A DNA stretch of 64,000 nucleotides from the NCBI GenBank assembly GCA_947095585.1, contig OX352765.1, positions 75,375,976 through 75,439,975 of the forward strand. Direction: 5' to 3'. Shown here in pieces: positions 1-12,683 of this stretch. Origin of the DNA: Nephrocerus scutellatus. Lineage: Eukaryota; Arthropoda; Insecta; Diptera; Pipunculidae. Every line of letters begins with the position of its first letter. The stretch's first letter is position 1. The notes under the pieces were generated by a model. The model did no database searches, had not been told where the DNA came from, and was given only the letters and a program-made list of their open reading frames with translations. The position numbers and the translations under genes were made by a program.

Positions 1-2
1 CA

Positions 3-1979
<1,977 letters not shown>

Positions 1980-2215
1980 AAAAACGAGATTAAAAATTTC
2001 AAATTATACAAAACTTTTGGTTTTTTTTCATTTTATTGCATTTACAAGTTAAATCCTAAAATTTATTTCTATTAATTATGAAGAAATAAATACAAATATC
2101 AAGTAAAAATTATTAAATCTTAGTTTTCATATAACTCGTTCTTGGTTCCGGTTTTTTAATCCTCTGGAACTGTGGCAGCTTACCCTTAATTTCGAGTAAA
2201 TAGTAAACGCCTGAT
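1980..2215 (+). other. 3' UTR and flank of polyubiquitin 1
   Basis: A candidate poly(A) signal AATAAA is at 2085-2090. The stretch from the stop to about 2215 aligns by eye with 16722-16972 behind polyubiquitin 2, including the run around GAAGAAATAAATACAAATAT, but with many substitutions and small indels. This homology past the poly(A) signal argues for an old segmental duplication of the whole gene rather than a recent assembly duplicate. Confidence 0.75.
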
Positions 2216-2259
2216 TCAACACTCATCTTGATACTTGCGTTTTTAATTTATTTGCGATG

Positions 2260-3290
2260 GAAATCGAGCAACTTCCGCCTGACTAATGCTTACGGACAGT
2301 TCAAATTTCAAACGGTACCCAAACCATGCAACAGGTCAGGTCTTTCAGGTAGAGTCGTTCTGATCTCTACGACTACTGCCTAAGATGGAGTCAGCAGTAC
2401 TAATGATCATCTCAGGCCCAGGTGGAGTCTCCTCAGTTAGCTGGCCATTAAGCAACTTATGAAACCGCTCTTCCCATAGCTCTAAGATGTCTTTGAGATC
2501 GGCGATCAGATAACCCTCTTTGTCTTTGCAGTATGTATGTGCAACGCGGTGTATATTGCGTCATACCGCGGACTCTTTCGTAGAACTGCCGCGCCTGGGG
2601 CGGTCCTCGTTCTCTAGTTCACGGACGAGATTCTTTTCCCAGGCTGCTTTCTTTCGCCGGTGAACTGTTTTTTCATATCTTCTGAACATTCTTACGTTCA
2701 GTCGCTAGCTTACATTCGTCATCGAGCCAGTCGTTCCGATCTCTACGACTACTGTCTAAGATGGAGTCAGCACCTGACAGTATTCTTAAGGAGTATCCAT
2801 TTCTCTTCTACGCCCAGCATCTCAGCCACAGGACTTACTCTCCCTGCATTTAGGGCGAGTCCTAATGTTTGACCGTAGTTGTTTCTGGTCTCTTCGTTGC
2901 GAAGGGCAGCCGTATTGACTCGGATCTGATTCGCGGATGCTGTCATTGATGATGCAATCCGCGCTCAGAGCACCAAACCAACAAGATAGTGGTCCGACTC
3001 GACGTAGGCACCTCGGTACGTTCGTACCGTCATCAGATTCGGGTTGTGGCGGCAGTCTATCAACACGTGGTCTATTTGGTTGCAAGTGGCTCCATCAGGA
3101 AATACCCAGATGGCTTTGTAGATATCTTTAAGCGCAAACCTTGTACTCGCAACCACCAAATTATTACCTGCTGCCATCTCTATGACTCGTTGGCCATTGT
3201 CATTAGTGTTCTCGTGTAAGCTATGGGTGCCAATGTATTTCCTGATTACTGGCTCCTTACCGATTTTGGTATTCATATCCCCAAGAATGA
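2260..3290 (-). pseudogene. RTE-like non-LTR retrotransposon fragment: endonuclease end plus linker
   Basis: On the minus strand 3276-2965 reads as the C-terminal half of an apurinic-type endonuclease domain, with the pattern MNTKIGKEPVIRKYIGTHSL, then a NQIDHVLID block and an SDHYLV block. Further along (about 2780-2400) are broken pieces of the endonuclease-to-RT linker, such as WLDDEC and WEERFHKLLNGQLTEE. Frames shift repeatedly, so it is dead. A piece of about 45 bases (2349-2395) is repeated at 2728-2776, an internal rearrangement. It resembles the + strand copies at 52.3 and 61.8 kb and may belong with the 5' fragment at 4334-4530. Confidence 0.75.
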
Positions 3291-3497
3291 TTTTTTACGT
3301 CATGCTGAGGACAGGCATGGAGTTCCCGTTCGACTGATTCAAATAATTATTTTTTATTGTCTGGGGAATCCTCTGTAGGTGCGTGAACGTTCATTTACTG
3401 CTTTAAAGCCGATAACGGTGGGTTTCATTCTTTTGCTGACTAGAAACCCCACCCCGAGTACATGATGTCTTTCATGACAGCTGTAATATATGTGATT

Positions 3498-4290
3498 TTT
3501 TTTTTTTTTTTTTTTTTTATTTTTATATAGAGACTTATTGCCAAGGGATGACTCCCTGAATGACTTACGTCACGGCAATAAGTTGGGCTAAGCCCTTTAT
3601 TAAATTCAAAATAAAATAAAAATCGAAAGAATGTGATTTACAATATATCACATTCCTCACGTTTGTAGCCGGTTTCAATTTATTTTCTCAGAGTTCTCCC
3701 TGATTCATTGGAAAAGCAATACGAAAAACGAACACGAATTAAGAACGACGCGAGTCCAAATACTTTTATCAATGAATCATGGTCAGGGAAAACTACAAAA
3801 AAACCTTGACCAAGAAAATATTACAAATTATAAAAATAATTTAAAAAATACTGATAAACAATTTATTTTTTTTTTATTTTTTTTTTTATTTTTTATTTTT
3901 TTATTTTATATATTAAGAAACAACTTATGAATACTTTAACCATCATCCTTCAAGAAGTTGTTAAAGGCTAATTTGAACGCCTGCAGATTAAAAGATTCTG
4001 GAAACACGTATTCGACCAATTGATTCCACATCGAAGAGACTCTCGGAAAAAAGGAGGATTTAAAGTGTTGGGTTCTACATGAAAAAAGTTTTAAGGCAAA
4101 TCTATGTTGATTGCACCTTAAACGAGTGTTTACGTTACTGAGAAAAGGCCCAGGAACTAGAGAACGGGTTTCTAAAGAACATTTACCGTTGTAAAATTTA
4201 TAGAAAACAGATAAAGCTCCTACATTTCGTCTGTGCTCCAAAGTATCAAGAGACGAAGTAATGGTTACATCGTTTATCAAACGGATAACT
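3498..4290 (-). mobile_element. 5'-truncated Jockey-like LINE: RT C-terminus, 3' UTR and poly(A)
   Basis: Bases 4280-3936 on the minus strand encode about 114 residues of a non-LTR polyprotein C-terminus: a LEHRRNVGALSVFYKFYNGK motif, then SFFPRVSSMWNQL and a terminal Phe/Asn-rich helix. Downstream on the same strand is a 3' UTR ending in a T-run on the + strand at 3498-3518, that is, the poly(A) tail of the insert. The same 3' UTR recurs at 12140-12400. The 5' part is missing, the usual result of incomplete reverse transcription. Confidence 0.8.
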
Positions 4291-4333
4291 CTATTCTGAA
4301 CACCATCAAGATGTCATTGATATTCTGATTTTT

Positions 4334-4530
4334 ATGACACCATTCCCCGTCCAGTCCCTCGCATCTCCTGAATTGCTGTTATGTCAGCATTATATTTGGA
4401 CAGGGTATCGGCTAGCTGCTGTGCAGCTCGAGCTCTATACAGTGCGGATACGTTTCTTAAATCGCTTAGCCGTTCTCGTAGCCGTGGTCATCGTCGTTCA
4501 TCAGTGGATCCGAGGCTGATTTAGGGTTCC
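4334..4530 (-). mobile_element. RTE-like element, 5' end fragment
   Basis: The minus strand carries the same sequence as the starts of the copies at 52.4 kb and 61.8 kb, including GAGCTCGAGCTGCACAGCAG and the following GCCGATACCCTGTCC. In those copies this encodes an Arg/Gln-rich stretch and then ARAAQQLADTLSKYKAD. Only about 200 bp remain. Confidence 0.7.
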
Positions 4531-4775
4531 ATAATATGGGTTTTTACAGGCGAGGTTCGAAAAAAAAATCGAAACTTTGGATGCCCCTCCTACCTAAAGG
4601 GGGCATTTCCGAAAAACAAGATTGCGATTTCCAAAATCTGCTCAGTAGGGGCTATCATGAGAGGTGTGTCCGAAAGCCCAAATCTCGAAAACCGTATAAT
4701 GTAGTTTGCTATATTACTCCTGTTTTAGCATTGGAAAAACTCAATGAAAAACTGATATGAAATACCACGCAATTA

Positions 4776-4914
4776 AGCTGTATTTTATTTGAATCCGAAG
4801 AAGGAAGTCGAATGTCAAAACCAGCCAAACAGCAGGTTTTCAAATTCCAAAGAAGGAATTCGACAGTGCAATTGTTGTTGTAATTTCTAATTCGGATTCA
4901 AATAAAATACAGCT
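4776..4914. mobile_element. Palindromic miniature element, AGCTGTATTTTATT family (copy 1)
   Basis: The two ends are inverted copies (AGCTGTATTTTATTTGAATC and its complement). The core contains AATGTCAAAACCAGCC, CAGCAGGTTTTCAAA and GAAGGAATTCGACAGTGCAA. There is no coding capacity. Related copies are at 19652, 22630, 23630, 23795 and 24134. Confidence 0.8.
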
Positions 4915-4961
4915 TATATGAAACTGCACATAAACCAAGTACAAATTAATCCATATCCAAT

Positions 4962-5240
4962 CTAAATATAAAATTGAGCGCACTGTATTTTTCAGTGTGT
5001 GCATAATTTACGCCTTTTAAAAGGAAAAACTTATCTCTAAATATAAATTAATTGAGCGCACTGCATTTTACAGTGTGTCCATAGTTTACAAAAACGCCTT
5101 TTAAAAGGAAAAAACTCCTATCTAAATATAAATTAATTGAGTGCACAAAATCTTACAGCGTCCATAATCATGTTTTTCAAAAGGAAAAACTGATTTCTGA
5201 ATATAAACCAATTGCACAATGGAATCCCATCATCACCTCT
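4962..5240. repeat. Degenerate tandem repeat, unit about 73-87 bp
   Basis: Units start with CTAAATATAAA-like words at 4962, 5037, 5124 and 5197, each followed by TTGAGCGCAC, a CAGTGTGT word and CTTTTAAAAGGAAAAA. A diverged single copy in the opposite orientation is at about 17895-18030. Confidence 0.75.
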
Positions 5241-5370
5241 TTTTCTATGAAAAGACAGTTTAACTCAAAAAGTATAGCAGACATTATGAGAAAGATAGCA
5301 GAAATATGAAAGTGCAAAAGAAATTTAAACAAAAACAAAAAAATAATAATTTTTTAGTTCGGAGTTATCG

Positions 5371-5700
5371 GAGATATATAGTATATTACAGAACGAGCAA
5401 GGAAAGTGGAGTTTATCGTGCGAGGTCGAAGCTTCTAACGAGCACGATGAGCTATTTTTCACGCGTCCAAATCGGTTTTTTTTCTAAATCGAGAGAGAAG
5501 CAGAAATGTGAGAATGTGTGTTCGCTGTGATTGCAGTAAATAACAAAGAAATGAATTTTTCACGCGTCCAAACCGGTTTTTCTGCTAAATCGAGAGAGAA
5601 GCAGAAATCACAAACGGCAAACAAAAGAGAATTCTTGCTCATGCGCAATGTGTTCACTGAGATTGTAGTAAATAACAAAAGACGTTTATATCATAACATA
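5371..5700. repeat. Local duplication of about 101 bp next to a dispersed repeat
   Basis: The word TTTTTCACGCGTCCAAA and the following AAATCGAGAGAGAAGCAGAA occur at 5455 and again at 5556. The segment just before (from 5379, ATAGTATATTACAGAACGAG) has a diverged partner at about 47446-47500. No gene is visible. Confidence 0.65.
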
Positions 5701-5884
5701 ACTAGTGTTGTTATGGGCTATTTTCGAGGCTAGTTTATAGCGTACGAAACAGTCACTTTCGTCTATGGGCGTGTGAAAATTAAATAAATGTCAAAATTCA
5801 GATCTGCGTTTTTTTTTTCATTCTCCGAGAAAAATTTATTTCTCTGAGTCGTCCGATAATTCTCAGATATGATTTTTATCGGGA

Positions 5885-5925
5885 GGTACCCCGGTTGTAG
5901 AGTCAAATGTGAAGATGATGATTTT
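5885..5925 (+). mobile_element. RTE-like 3' tail remnant
   Basis: CCCCGGTTGTAGAGTCAAA followed by GATGATGAT-type triplets matches the 3' end of the RTE copy at 63380-63415. No body is attached. Confidence 0.5.
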
Positions 5926-6395
5926 TATACTCTGAAAATATACAGAACATTTTCTGAAAAACTATAGTTGTTTGTTTCTGTAAACATGAGACATGTCGAC
6001 TACAATGGAAAATACAGGTGAAAAATATAACTGTCCTCTTATCTAAAAAAACGGCAAATAATTTTTTTGATCTGTAGCCGAATTCCGGTTCTATGAGAAA
6101 TGTCATTAATGGCTTTAATAAGTATACAAATTCTAACTGTTATAAGAAACTCATAAAGGCGATTCCTGTTTAATGACTGAGAAAATAAAAGTCATAATAT
6201 CTGTCAAAAGAAGTCATCGATCAATTTTAAACGTGAACGGACATTATGGACATGGATGGAAGAATACTTTTTGTTGGTTGCCCATCTTTCTTCTACGAAA
6301 AATAGAGCTTGAATATTCAAAAGATTATAACATGACTCAGTTATGTTTTACATTCAGGTTCGTTAGTCTGTTTCCGCTATATTGAAAATAAATAC
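5926..6395. other. AT-rich intergenic stretch
   Basis: I see no coding sequence, clear repeat or RNA gene here. Confidence 0.5.
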
Positions 6396-6734
6396 ACAAT
6401 GTAATCTTGCCTTTATTGGTATTTTTAAAAAATATACCAATCTATTTTATGTCGTATTTTTTGTTTTGGTTTAGATATCTGCGCTCGAGCTCAAATTTTT
6501 TCTCGAAAAAACAAACACGAAAGCCGAGAATCTTTTGTTAACATTGTATAGTTGCATGTCTAAGAGGGGGATACCTCCCAAAATATCAAGATCTGTTAGA
6601 GTGGAAAACCCAACTACCGTAGATTGGTTTTTTTGGAAAAAACGAACAACTTGACAGCCAAAAAATCAATCTGCGCCAGATTTTTTGTTAAAAAAAAAAC
6701 ACGACATTAAACTCTATGTTCTATTGCAGAACTG
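6396..6734. repeat. 79-bp repeat R, first copy, split by a miniature element
   Basis: The flanks 6396-6449 and 6707-6734 together match an uninterrupted copy at 10366-10444 (words ACAATGTAATCTTGCCTTTA, ATACCAATCTATTT and CTCTATGTTCTATTGCAGAA). The second copy is therefore a related empty site for the insert at 6450-6706. Confidence 0.75.
6450..6706 (+). mobile_element. PIF/Harbinger-type miniature element, TGTCG family, TTA duplications
   Basis: 257 bp, ending TGTCGTATTTTTTG and CACGACA, an inverted pair, with TTA at 6447-6449 and again at 6707-6709. A 3-bp TWA duplication is the hallmark of PIF/Harbinger insertion. Both ends carry a CTGCGC subterminal word. An inverted relative is at 10109-10347. 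No coding sequence. Confidence 0.8.
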
Positions 6735-7040
6735 TCTGATGAGCTTATGTCTCCTCGAAACTGGGATTTTGCACATAGCGAGCCGCCTTTTTGATAGACT
6801 TTTACCAAAAAGCGATAAAACTGTTTCTGCACTAGGCAAGTTAATACTTGCACTTGTTTTTATTTAAGACCACTCAAGGTACATACTAGTGAGATATCTT
6901 TTTAAATGCTTGTACATTAGCTTAACGATGTATGTCTGCTTATATGTGATTCTTTTTTATTCTAACACTTTTAGTTGTGTTTTTGGAGTCTTCATATTCC
7001 CATTCCATCTCCATATTATTGAAACTATTGCCCTCATTAT
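6735..7040. other. Intergenic stretch, nothing assigned
   Basis: Short open frames here are AT-rich and have no recognisable protein character. Confidence 0.45.
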
Positions 7041-7281
7041 GAATAGTGAATTGAACTTAAATCTTTGCGAATTCGCTAATTTCGTATTATGAATAGCGAT
7101 TCGCACAAATTAAGTTCGCTTCAAATGTCAAAACATTAGCGAATTAGGTTATCGATAAATTACAAAAAGCGAATGTTCGCTAATTTAACGGCTCAATATG
7201 TCAAATTCTATCGAATCAAAAAATTCAGTGATAACGCTAGCGAATTGAGAGTTTGTATTGTTTATTTTTCTGGTGGTTAAA

Positions 7282-8072
7282 ATGAGTGATAAAAGAAAAA
7301 GGTATGTTGCAAATAAATTGTGTATTATTGTAAAAAAAAATAGAAATCAATATTTTCAAGGACGAATGCAAATCAGTTTGCGAAGCTTGTCCAATTAATG
7401 GAAAGGAATCCGGATATGGCAAAAGGCATAGGAGCTTTTGGTTCATCAAAAAAAATAAAAAGGATTATTGGGATAATTTTGCAGAAGAACTGAATTCTCT
7501 TGGTCCTCCGTCACGTGAAGGAAAGGATTGGCATAAGGTTCGTTGATAAAATTTTGGAGTTTCGATTTAAGAAGTTTTTTTGTACATAGGTTTGGTTGGA
7601 CTATAAGCAAAAACTTAAACAAAAAATTTCACAAAACAAAAAAAATAACACTGCTACTGGTGGAGGGCCATACTGTCAGGTTTCCTTGTCTCCTTTGGAG
7701 CAAGCTGTAGACCGACTTCTCAGTCTGAGCCAGGCAGTTAATCCGGTAGGTAATTGCTTTGGTATAAACACACAGGCTTCACTTCCTTCAACCGATTCCA
7801 ATAATAAAAATGTGTCGGCCAATTCTGAAGAAATTCAACAACAAATTAGCAACATTATTGACCCGTGTGAGGAAACTCAACAGGCTGAAGGATCTTTTCA
7901 ACAGAACTCATTTGTGACACAATTTGTGTCCAAATCTATCGAAAAGAATCTTTCGGAAATAGCTAGATACACCAGAAAAAAATATGAAATAGAAAAAGAT
8001 AAACTGAGTCTAATGAAGGAAAAAGAACTCAGAAAAGAAAAAGAAAATATTGATTTGATTGATTTTGATTGA
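7282..8072 (+). pseudogene. Harbinger Myb/SANT-like DNA-binding protein (frameshifted)
   Basis: In active elements this protein binds the transposon ends and helps bring the transposase to the nucleus. Exons by splice signals: 7282-7301, 7361-7537 and 7590-8072 (introns GTATGT...TTTCAAG and GTTCGT...ACATAG). The product would start MSDKRKR, then an NQFAKLVQLMERNPDMAKG helix, a YWDNFAEELNSLGPP block, WHKVWLDYKQKLKQKIS and TGGGP..LSPLEQAVDRLL. That order is the zeste/Myb_DNA-bind_5 type of trihelix fold. The C-terminus is charged and helical (RKKYEIEKDKLSLMKEKELR). Exon 2 needs one extra A in the A-run at 7448-7455 to keep frame from AFGSSKK into YWDNFAEE, so as written it is broken by 1 bp; a homopolymer sequencing error is the alternative. 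Confidence 0.8.
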
Positions 8073-8195
8073 TTTTTTTGCTCCTTTTGTTTGTGAATTC
8101 TTCAGCTTTATTTCATTAATTATTTTTTTTATTTTTAAATGAATTCTATTTTTTTTGTTTATTTGCAATAATTGGAATAGTTGAATATTTTTAAC

Positions 8196-9378
8196 TTATA
8201 TTGACGCTAAGATTTCATTTCTGATTCGCTGAGCTTCTTGGCTATTGTTGGAAACTTCATTTTGAAATGGTTCATTTGGTATGTCCTGCAAGCTTATGTA
8301 TTCTACTCCTGTTGTCTCCGGATCAGCTACGTTGTATCTACGGGTTATATTGTGCAAGGCACAAGCTACGTTGACTATTCTTATAGCCTTTGCTGGAGAA
8401 TAGTGCAACTTTCTTTCATTTAGAACAGACCGGAACCGGCTTTTAAGAAGTCCAATGGTTCTTTCTATAATATTACGTGCTTTAGCATGTAATGAATTAA
8501 ATAATGTTTTTCTAGGCATTGAATCTGAATTTCTAAATGGAGTTAGCAAGTACGGTTCCAGAGGATAACCAGAATCTCCTAAATCAAATTATTATTAGTA
8601 TTTTAAGAACAATTTCAAAGCAATAATTAGTGTACACACCCAGATACATGGACCTCTCTCCATTTCGCCACCATCTTTCTAAAACATCTTTCAGTTCACT
8701 TGCATTCCAAACAAATGAGTCATGAGTCGAACCAGGGAATCTCGGATCTACATAACGTATATTCATATTATGGTCACAAGCCTGTACAAAAACATGTTTG
8801 AAATCCGAAATGGTTTGAAAATAACAAATCTTACTATCATTACATTCAAGCTGTAAAAACCCTTTCGATTTAAATATTGATGTTGCAACTGATCAGGAGC
8901 AATAATACCAATGTGGGTTCCATCCACACATCCCACTATTCCCGGTAATATAGATCTTCTGTAGAAGTAGGTTCTTGCGTCTTGTTTTTCTGTTTGTGTC
9001 ATTTTAGTTTTTATCCACGCTCGAAGAACTTCGTTCAATATGACTGACACACTTGGTTGGGAAAGTCCCAAATCAAAATCATTACCAACACAGTTTTGAT
9101 AGCTATCACTTCCAAGGAATCGTAATGCACAAGCCAATTTTATAATAGGAGGAGTTGCACAAGTTGACTGTATCACTAACTTCGCTAAGAACATACATAA
9201 ATGCATCCTTGTTTAATCGAAAATACAAAATAAACCTAGGAAAAAAGAGAATATCAATCTTTTTGTGACAACAAAAATTATTGAGCACCAACAAATTTTC
9301 TGGGAGTTCTAAGGGATTGGAACTATTCCGAATGTTTCTTCTTAGTCTGACCATCTTTATTCTTTCCAGAGTTAACAA
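8196..9378 (-). pseudogene. PIF/Harbinger DDE transposase (HARBI1-like), frameshifted
   Basis: The nuclease that would cut and join the element. The minus strand gives an N-terminal NPLELPENL motif, an FRLNKDAFMYVLSEV helix, then PPIIKLACALRFLGSDSYQ, a GLSQPSVS helix-turn-helix, and GCVDGTHIGI with the first catalytic Asp. After an intron (8782-8834) comes DPRFPGSTHDSFVW with the second Asp. After a second intron (8579-8639) come DSGYPLEPYLLTP and the ERTIGLLKSRFRSV block, where the third acidic residue is Glu. Between LSEV (near 9185) and PPIIKL (near 9155) the frame changes by one with no usable splice site, so this copy is not functional. A weak possible N-terminal exon reading QNSIGLNELVAAVVREMKRL is at about 9533-9602. 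Confidence 0.85.
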
Positions 9379-9640
9379 CTAGTTTTTCCTAAAAAACAAA
9401 AAAGTATAAAATAAAGTAATATTTAATTTTTTTTTAAATGCTTTTATGTAATTTTTACAATTTTTTAAATCTCAAATATTTCAGATTTCCATTAATAACA
9501 TTCTACAAATTTTCAGTTGCTAAATTTTTAGCTGAAATGAAGAGTTGTTAAGCGAATAGTCTCTTCATTTCTCTTACTACAGCAGCTACTAGTTCATTCA
9601 GTCCAATAGAATTTTGCTAAAATTTATATATTAATAAACA

Positions 9641-10108
9641 ATAATTAAAATTGTTCACAAAGTTAATGTTACCTATCTTAAATGTCAAACAAAGCAAAAA
9701 TTGACAAAATAAAAAAACTAAGCTACTTTTCTTCGTTCAGTTTTCTCGTCTATTCTATTATTCTGTCGATTTGTGCATAATCGATGTTGAATCGTCGGAC
9801 AAAACGTAAAGCGAGAAATTTAAATAAACCCGCCTTTTACCCGTTTGTGCAAACTCTCAGTCCAGTAAAGTCAAAGCGAAATATAATTTTGAAATTCCAT
9901 CTTATTTCAACTTCAATGCTTTATAGAAATTTCAACACTAATCAATTCAAACTCTCAACACTCATAAACGTAATAGAAAACGACATATTAGTTTTATTAA
10001 TTTTATCATAGATAATTACAGTAATAATTAACGAATGATTTGAATCGGAAAATGATGCAAGTGGAATGACATGAATCCAAATACATTGTTTTCGTTCATC
10101 ATATCTAA
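9641..10108. other. AT-rich stretch, nothing assigned
   Basis: One 75-codon open frame on + (9784-10011) has no family character and looks accidental. Confidence 0.4.
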
Positions 10109-10347
10109 TGTCGTTTTTTTTTTAATATAAAAATGGCGCAGATTAATTTTTTGGCTGTTAAGTTGTTCTTTTTCTTTAAAATCTACTGTAGATCGAAATT
10201 AAAATCTAACAGATCTGTATATTTTGGGAGATTTACCCCTCTTTTAATTAACTAAAGAACAACACATGCAACAAAGCAATGTTCGTGTTCAAATTGCCGA
10301 GAAAAAACCTGAGCTCTAGCGCAGATTTCTAAAACAAAAAAAAGACA
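10109..10347 (-). mobile_element. PIF/Harbinger-type miniature element, TGTCG family, TAA duplications
   Basis: 239 bp; ends TGTCGTTTTTTTTTT and AAAAAGACA, with TAA at 10106-10108 and 10348-10350. The reverse complement aligns along its length with 6450-6706 (shared words CTGCGC, AACAACTT.ACAGCC, CTCCCAAAATAT, CAGATCTGTTAGA). Confidence 0.8.
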
Positions 10348-10365
10348 TAAATAACAATTTAATTG

Positions 10366-10444
10366 ACAATGTAATCTTGCCTTTATGGGTATTTTTAAAA
10401 AGTATACCAATCTATTTAAAACTCTATGTTCTATTGCAGAACTG
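10366..10444. repeat. 79-bp repeat R, uninterrupted copy
   Basis: Matches the split copy at 6396-6734. It ends 24 bp before the TATA-like word proposed for polyubiquitin 2. Confidence 0.75.
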
Positions 10445-10454
10445 ACTTCTCTTC

Positions 10455-10501
10455 AGAAATTTCAACTCTATAATTTCATTAATTGTTCAGGCTTCAGACA
10501 A
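10455..10501 (+). promoter_or_regulatory. Candidate promoter of polyubiquitin 2 with heat-shock-type element
   Basis: AGAAATTTCA at 10455-10464 fits the nGAAnnTTCn heat-shock factor dimer site, extended on its left by an off-register TTC. TATAATT at 10469-10475 stands 27 bp before an initiator-like TTCAGAC (A at 10496). Polyubiquitin genes are commonly heat-inducible, so the combination is sensible. Start-site position is inferred only. Confidence 0.45.
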
Positions 10502-10696
10502 GGCAGTTGCAGTTGTGTATTGTGAATTTGTGATAGCAATAAGCAAATATTCACTTGTAATAATTAATTTATATTTACTGTGAAAAACTAAAAAAAAAGT
10601 TTAGAAAAGAAAACCAATCAAAGTAATCGCTGAAATAAAAAAAATTAGGTTTGATAGAATATAGAAATAGTAATTTTTTCATCAGAACAGGTCAAG
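10496..10696 (+). other. Candidate non-coding first exon of polyubiquitin 2
   Basis: The segment ends in CAAG followed by GTGAGC at 10697, a good splice donor. The partner acceptor TTTCGTTTCTTGCAG ends at 13966, eleven bases before the ATG. This would give a 5' UTR intron of 3270 bp, like the leader intron known in insect polyubiquitin genes; the size fits later transposon insertions. RNA evidence is lacking. Confidence 0.4.
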
Positions 10697-12125
10697 GTGA
10701 GCTTTAGCAATAAAATGTTTTCTTTTCGTTATATAATTTCTTTATTTGTGTAATATTTAATAGATAGCGTAATAGTGTTTGTTATTATTTCCATAAAACT
10801 ACGAATTTAATGCAACAAAATTAATTAACTTGCTAATTGTGAAATTGTAAGTTACGAATGCAAGATGGCCGATGATTCATCGATTTTTCTGGAAATTTCT
10901 TTTTAAAGAACTGTTTCTATCTGATCTGTTTTTCGTTAATTCTTAATTATCGTTTTATTGCAATGATAAATTTAATTTGATGTGAAATTTTTGTAATCAG
11001 CCTTTGTGTAAATTTTGTGTAATTTAATTCCGAGCAGCCATTTTGTTGCTCTTGCAATTATGTATGTAAAAAAAAAAAAAACCAGCGAAAAACTGAAAAT
11101 TTAGGGATTTTTTCAATATGAGTAAACGTAATAAATGAAGTGAGTAAATTAGCTTGGCGAAAATAATGTATTTTCTGGCTTTCTGTTGAACGCCTTGGGA
11201 AATTTTGTTGCTTAAAGGTATTTAGTTATTACTTTTACAGTTTTACTGCATCTTGCACACTCATGTACCTATGTATGTATTTATATTCTTTGTTTGCTTT
11301 AAGTTCACAGAATTTTCTTTGTTAAAGAAAATTATAATTATAAAGAAATTCACTTGTTTCTTTGTTCCCCTTGTTCTTTCTATTGTGCAGCAGTTCTTAA
11401 AACATGAAGAAGAATATATATATACAAAGCGTAATGTATCTATATAATATATCCCGTATACTAAATAATATGTGGTTAGGTACTGAATTGTGGGGGGCGG
11501 GCATATGTTGGAGTAATGCATGATAATGCAGTTTCAGTTATATACCTTTTACCTTGGTTATATGCAAGGTTGAAAGTTAAAAATTTTTCTCGACCAAGGT
11601 TTAAGTGGAGTTAAAACGAAGTTCAACCCCGGATATCAACAAAATCTTGATTCTTGCAGAATTTTACAGAGAAAGCGTTTGTTATTTCTGTAATTTTAAA
11701 GAATTCTCTGCAATATGCAGTTGCTGTCCATTTCATCAGCCGCTTCGCTCCGATTTGGAATGTAAATTTATGTGTGAATTTGAATTGACCCTGAAGATAT
11801 TAATAGGGTTTAAGGTATAGTTCTTTAGCACAAATTGACACCAGGAAATTGATCGGAAACGCAGAAGTGTTGAAAATATTTTTCAGGTTAATAAGAATGC
11901 ATACTAGTAGATTCCCCTTAAAATGTTTGTAAATTCGTTAGGCCTTTTTTTACCAAAATTAAATTCCAATTCCTTGTTAATAGAAATAACAAATGAAGAT
12001 TTGACATTAATTAGGTGATAGGTGTACAGTTTGTGTACTACATAGTTGTCCTAAAACTATGTACATAAATTATTTTATTTTTCTACTTCTTTCTCTGAGG
12101 CACAATGGTTGTGTTCACTGGGAAA
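10697..12125 (+). other. Proposed leader intron, first part
   Basis: AT-rich, no convincing coding sequence. Open frames at 11253-11447 and 11605-11820 look accidental. Confidence 0.4.
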
Positions 12126-12139
12126 AAGTGAAGTCGGTG

Positions 12140-12410
12140 GTGTTTTTTTTTTTTACATATTTTAACTTATTGCCAAAGGAATAATACTCCCTGAATGACT
12201 TGCACCACGGCAATAAGGTGGGCTAAGCCCTTTATTAAAATTAAGAATTGAACTGGAGAAATATGATTTACAATATATCACATTCCTCACGTTTGTAGTG
12301 TAGCCGGTTTAAATTCAATCTCGGAATTCTCCCTGATTCATTGAAAAAAGCAATACGGAAAAACGATTACAACAACTAATTATCAAATGACTCATAAGAC
12401 ATAAACTAAC
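12140..12410 (-). mobile_element. Jockey-like LINE 3' end (second copy)
   Basis: A T-run at 12141-12153 is followed by the same 3' UTR as 3519-3760: CTTATTGCCAA, CTCCCTGAATGACTT, GGGCTAAGCCCTTTATTAAA, GATTTACAATATATCACATT and CTCCCTGATTCATTG. Only the tail is present. Confidence 0.75.
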
Positions 12411-12683
12411 AACGCTCACGCCTTTAAAAAATGTTACTTTCTGTCGACGACAACTTATGTGGTGAACAAGTCGTAACATACTGCAACACCAAGTCCTCAG
12501 TGAACAACAAAATGTCAAAAAAAGTAACTTCGTTTAACATTTTGTTACGCAGTGAACTCACTTAATTGCTATATTGCTTTCAACAAAATGAGTTAGGTAT
12601 TTTTTGTGGTGAACGGCTGATCAAAGCAAAGCAAAAACTAACCAATTTTTTGTTTCATGTGTTTGCCAACTTATCCATATATA

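Larger units (their letters stand above)
7041..9640. mobile_element. Resident PIF/Harbinger transposon, inactive (ends approximate)
   Basis: It carries the two convergent genes typical of the superfamily: a Myb/SANT-like protein on + (7282-8072) and a DDE transposase on - (9378-8196). Their 3' ends are about 120 bp apart. The left flank has several TTCGCTAATT/GCGAATT words between 7070 and 7240 that could be subterminal binding sites. I could not define exact terminal inverted repeats or a target duplication, so the limits are estimates. Both genes contain frameshifts. Confidence 0.7.

Noticed and set aside
9784..10011. 75-codon + frame with basic start
   Set aside because: No motif, AT-driven composition, and it lies between Harbinger remnants.
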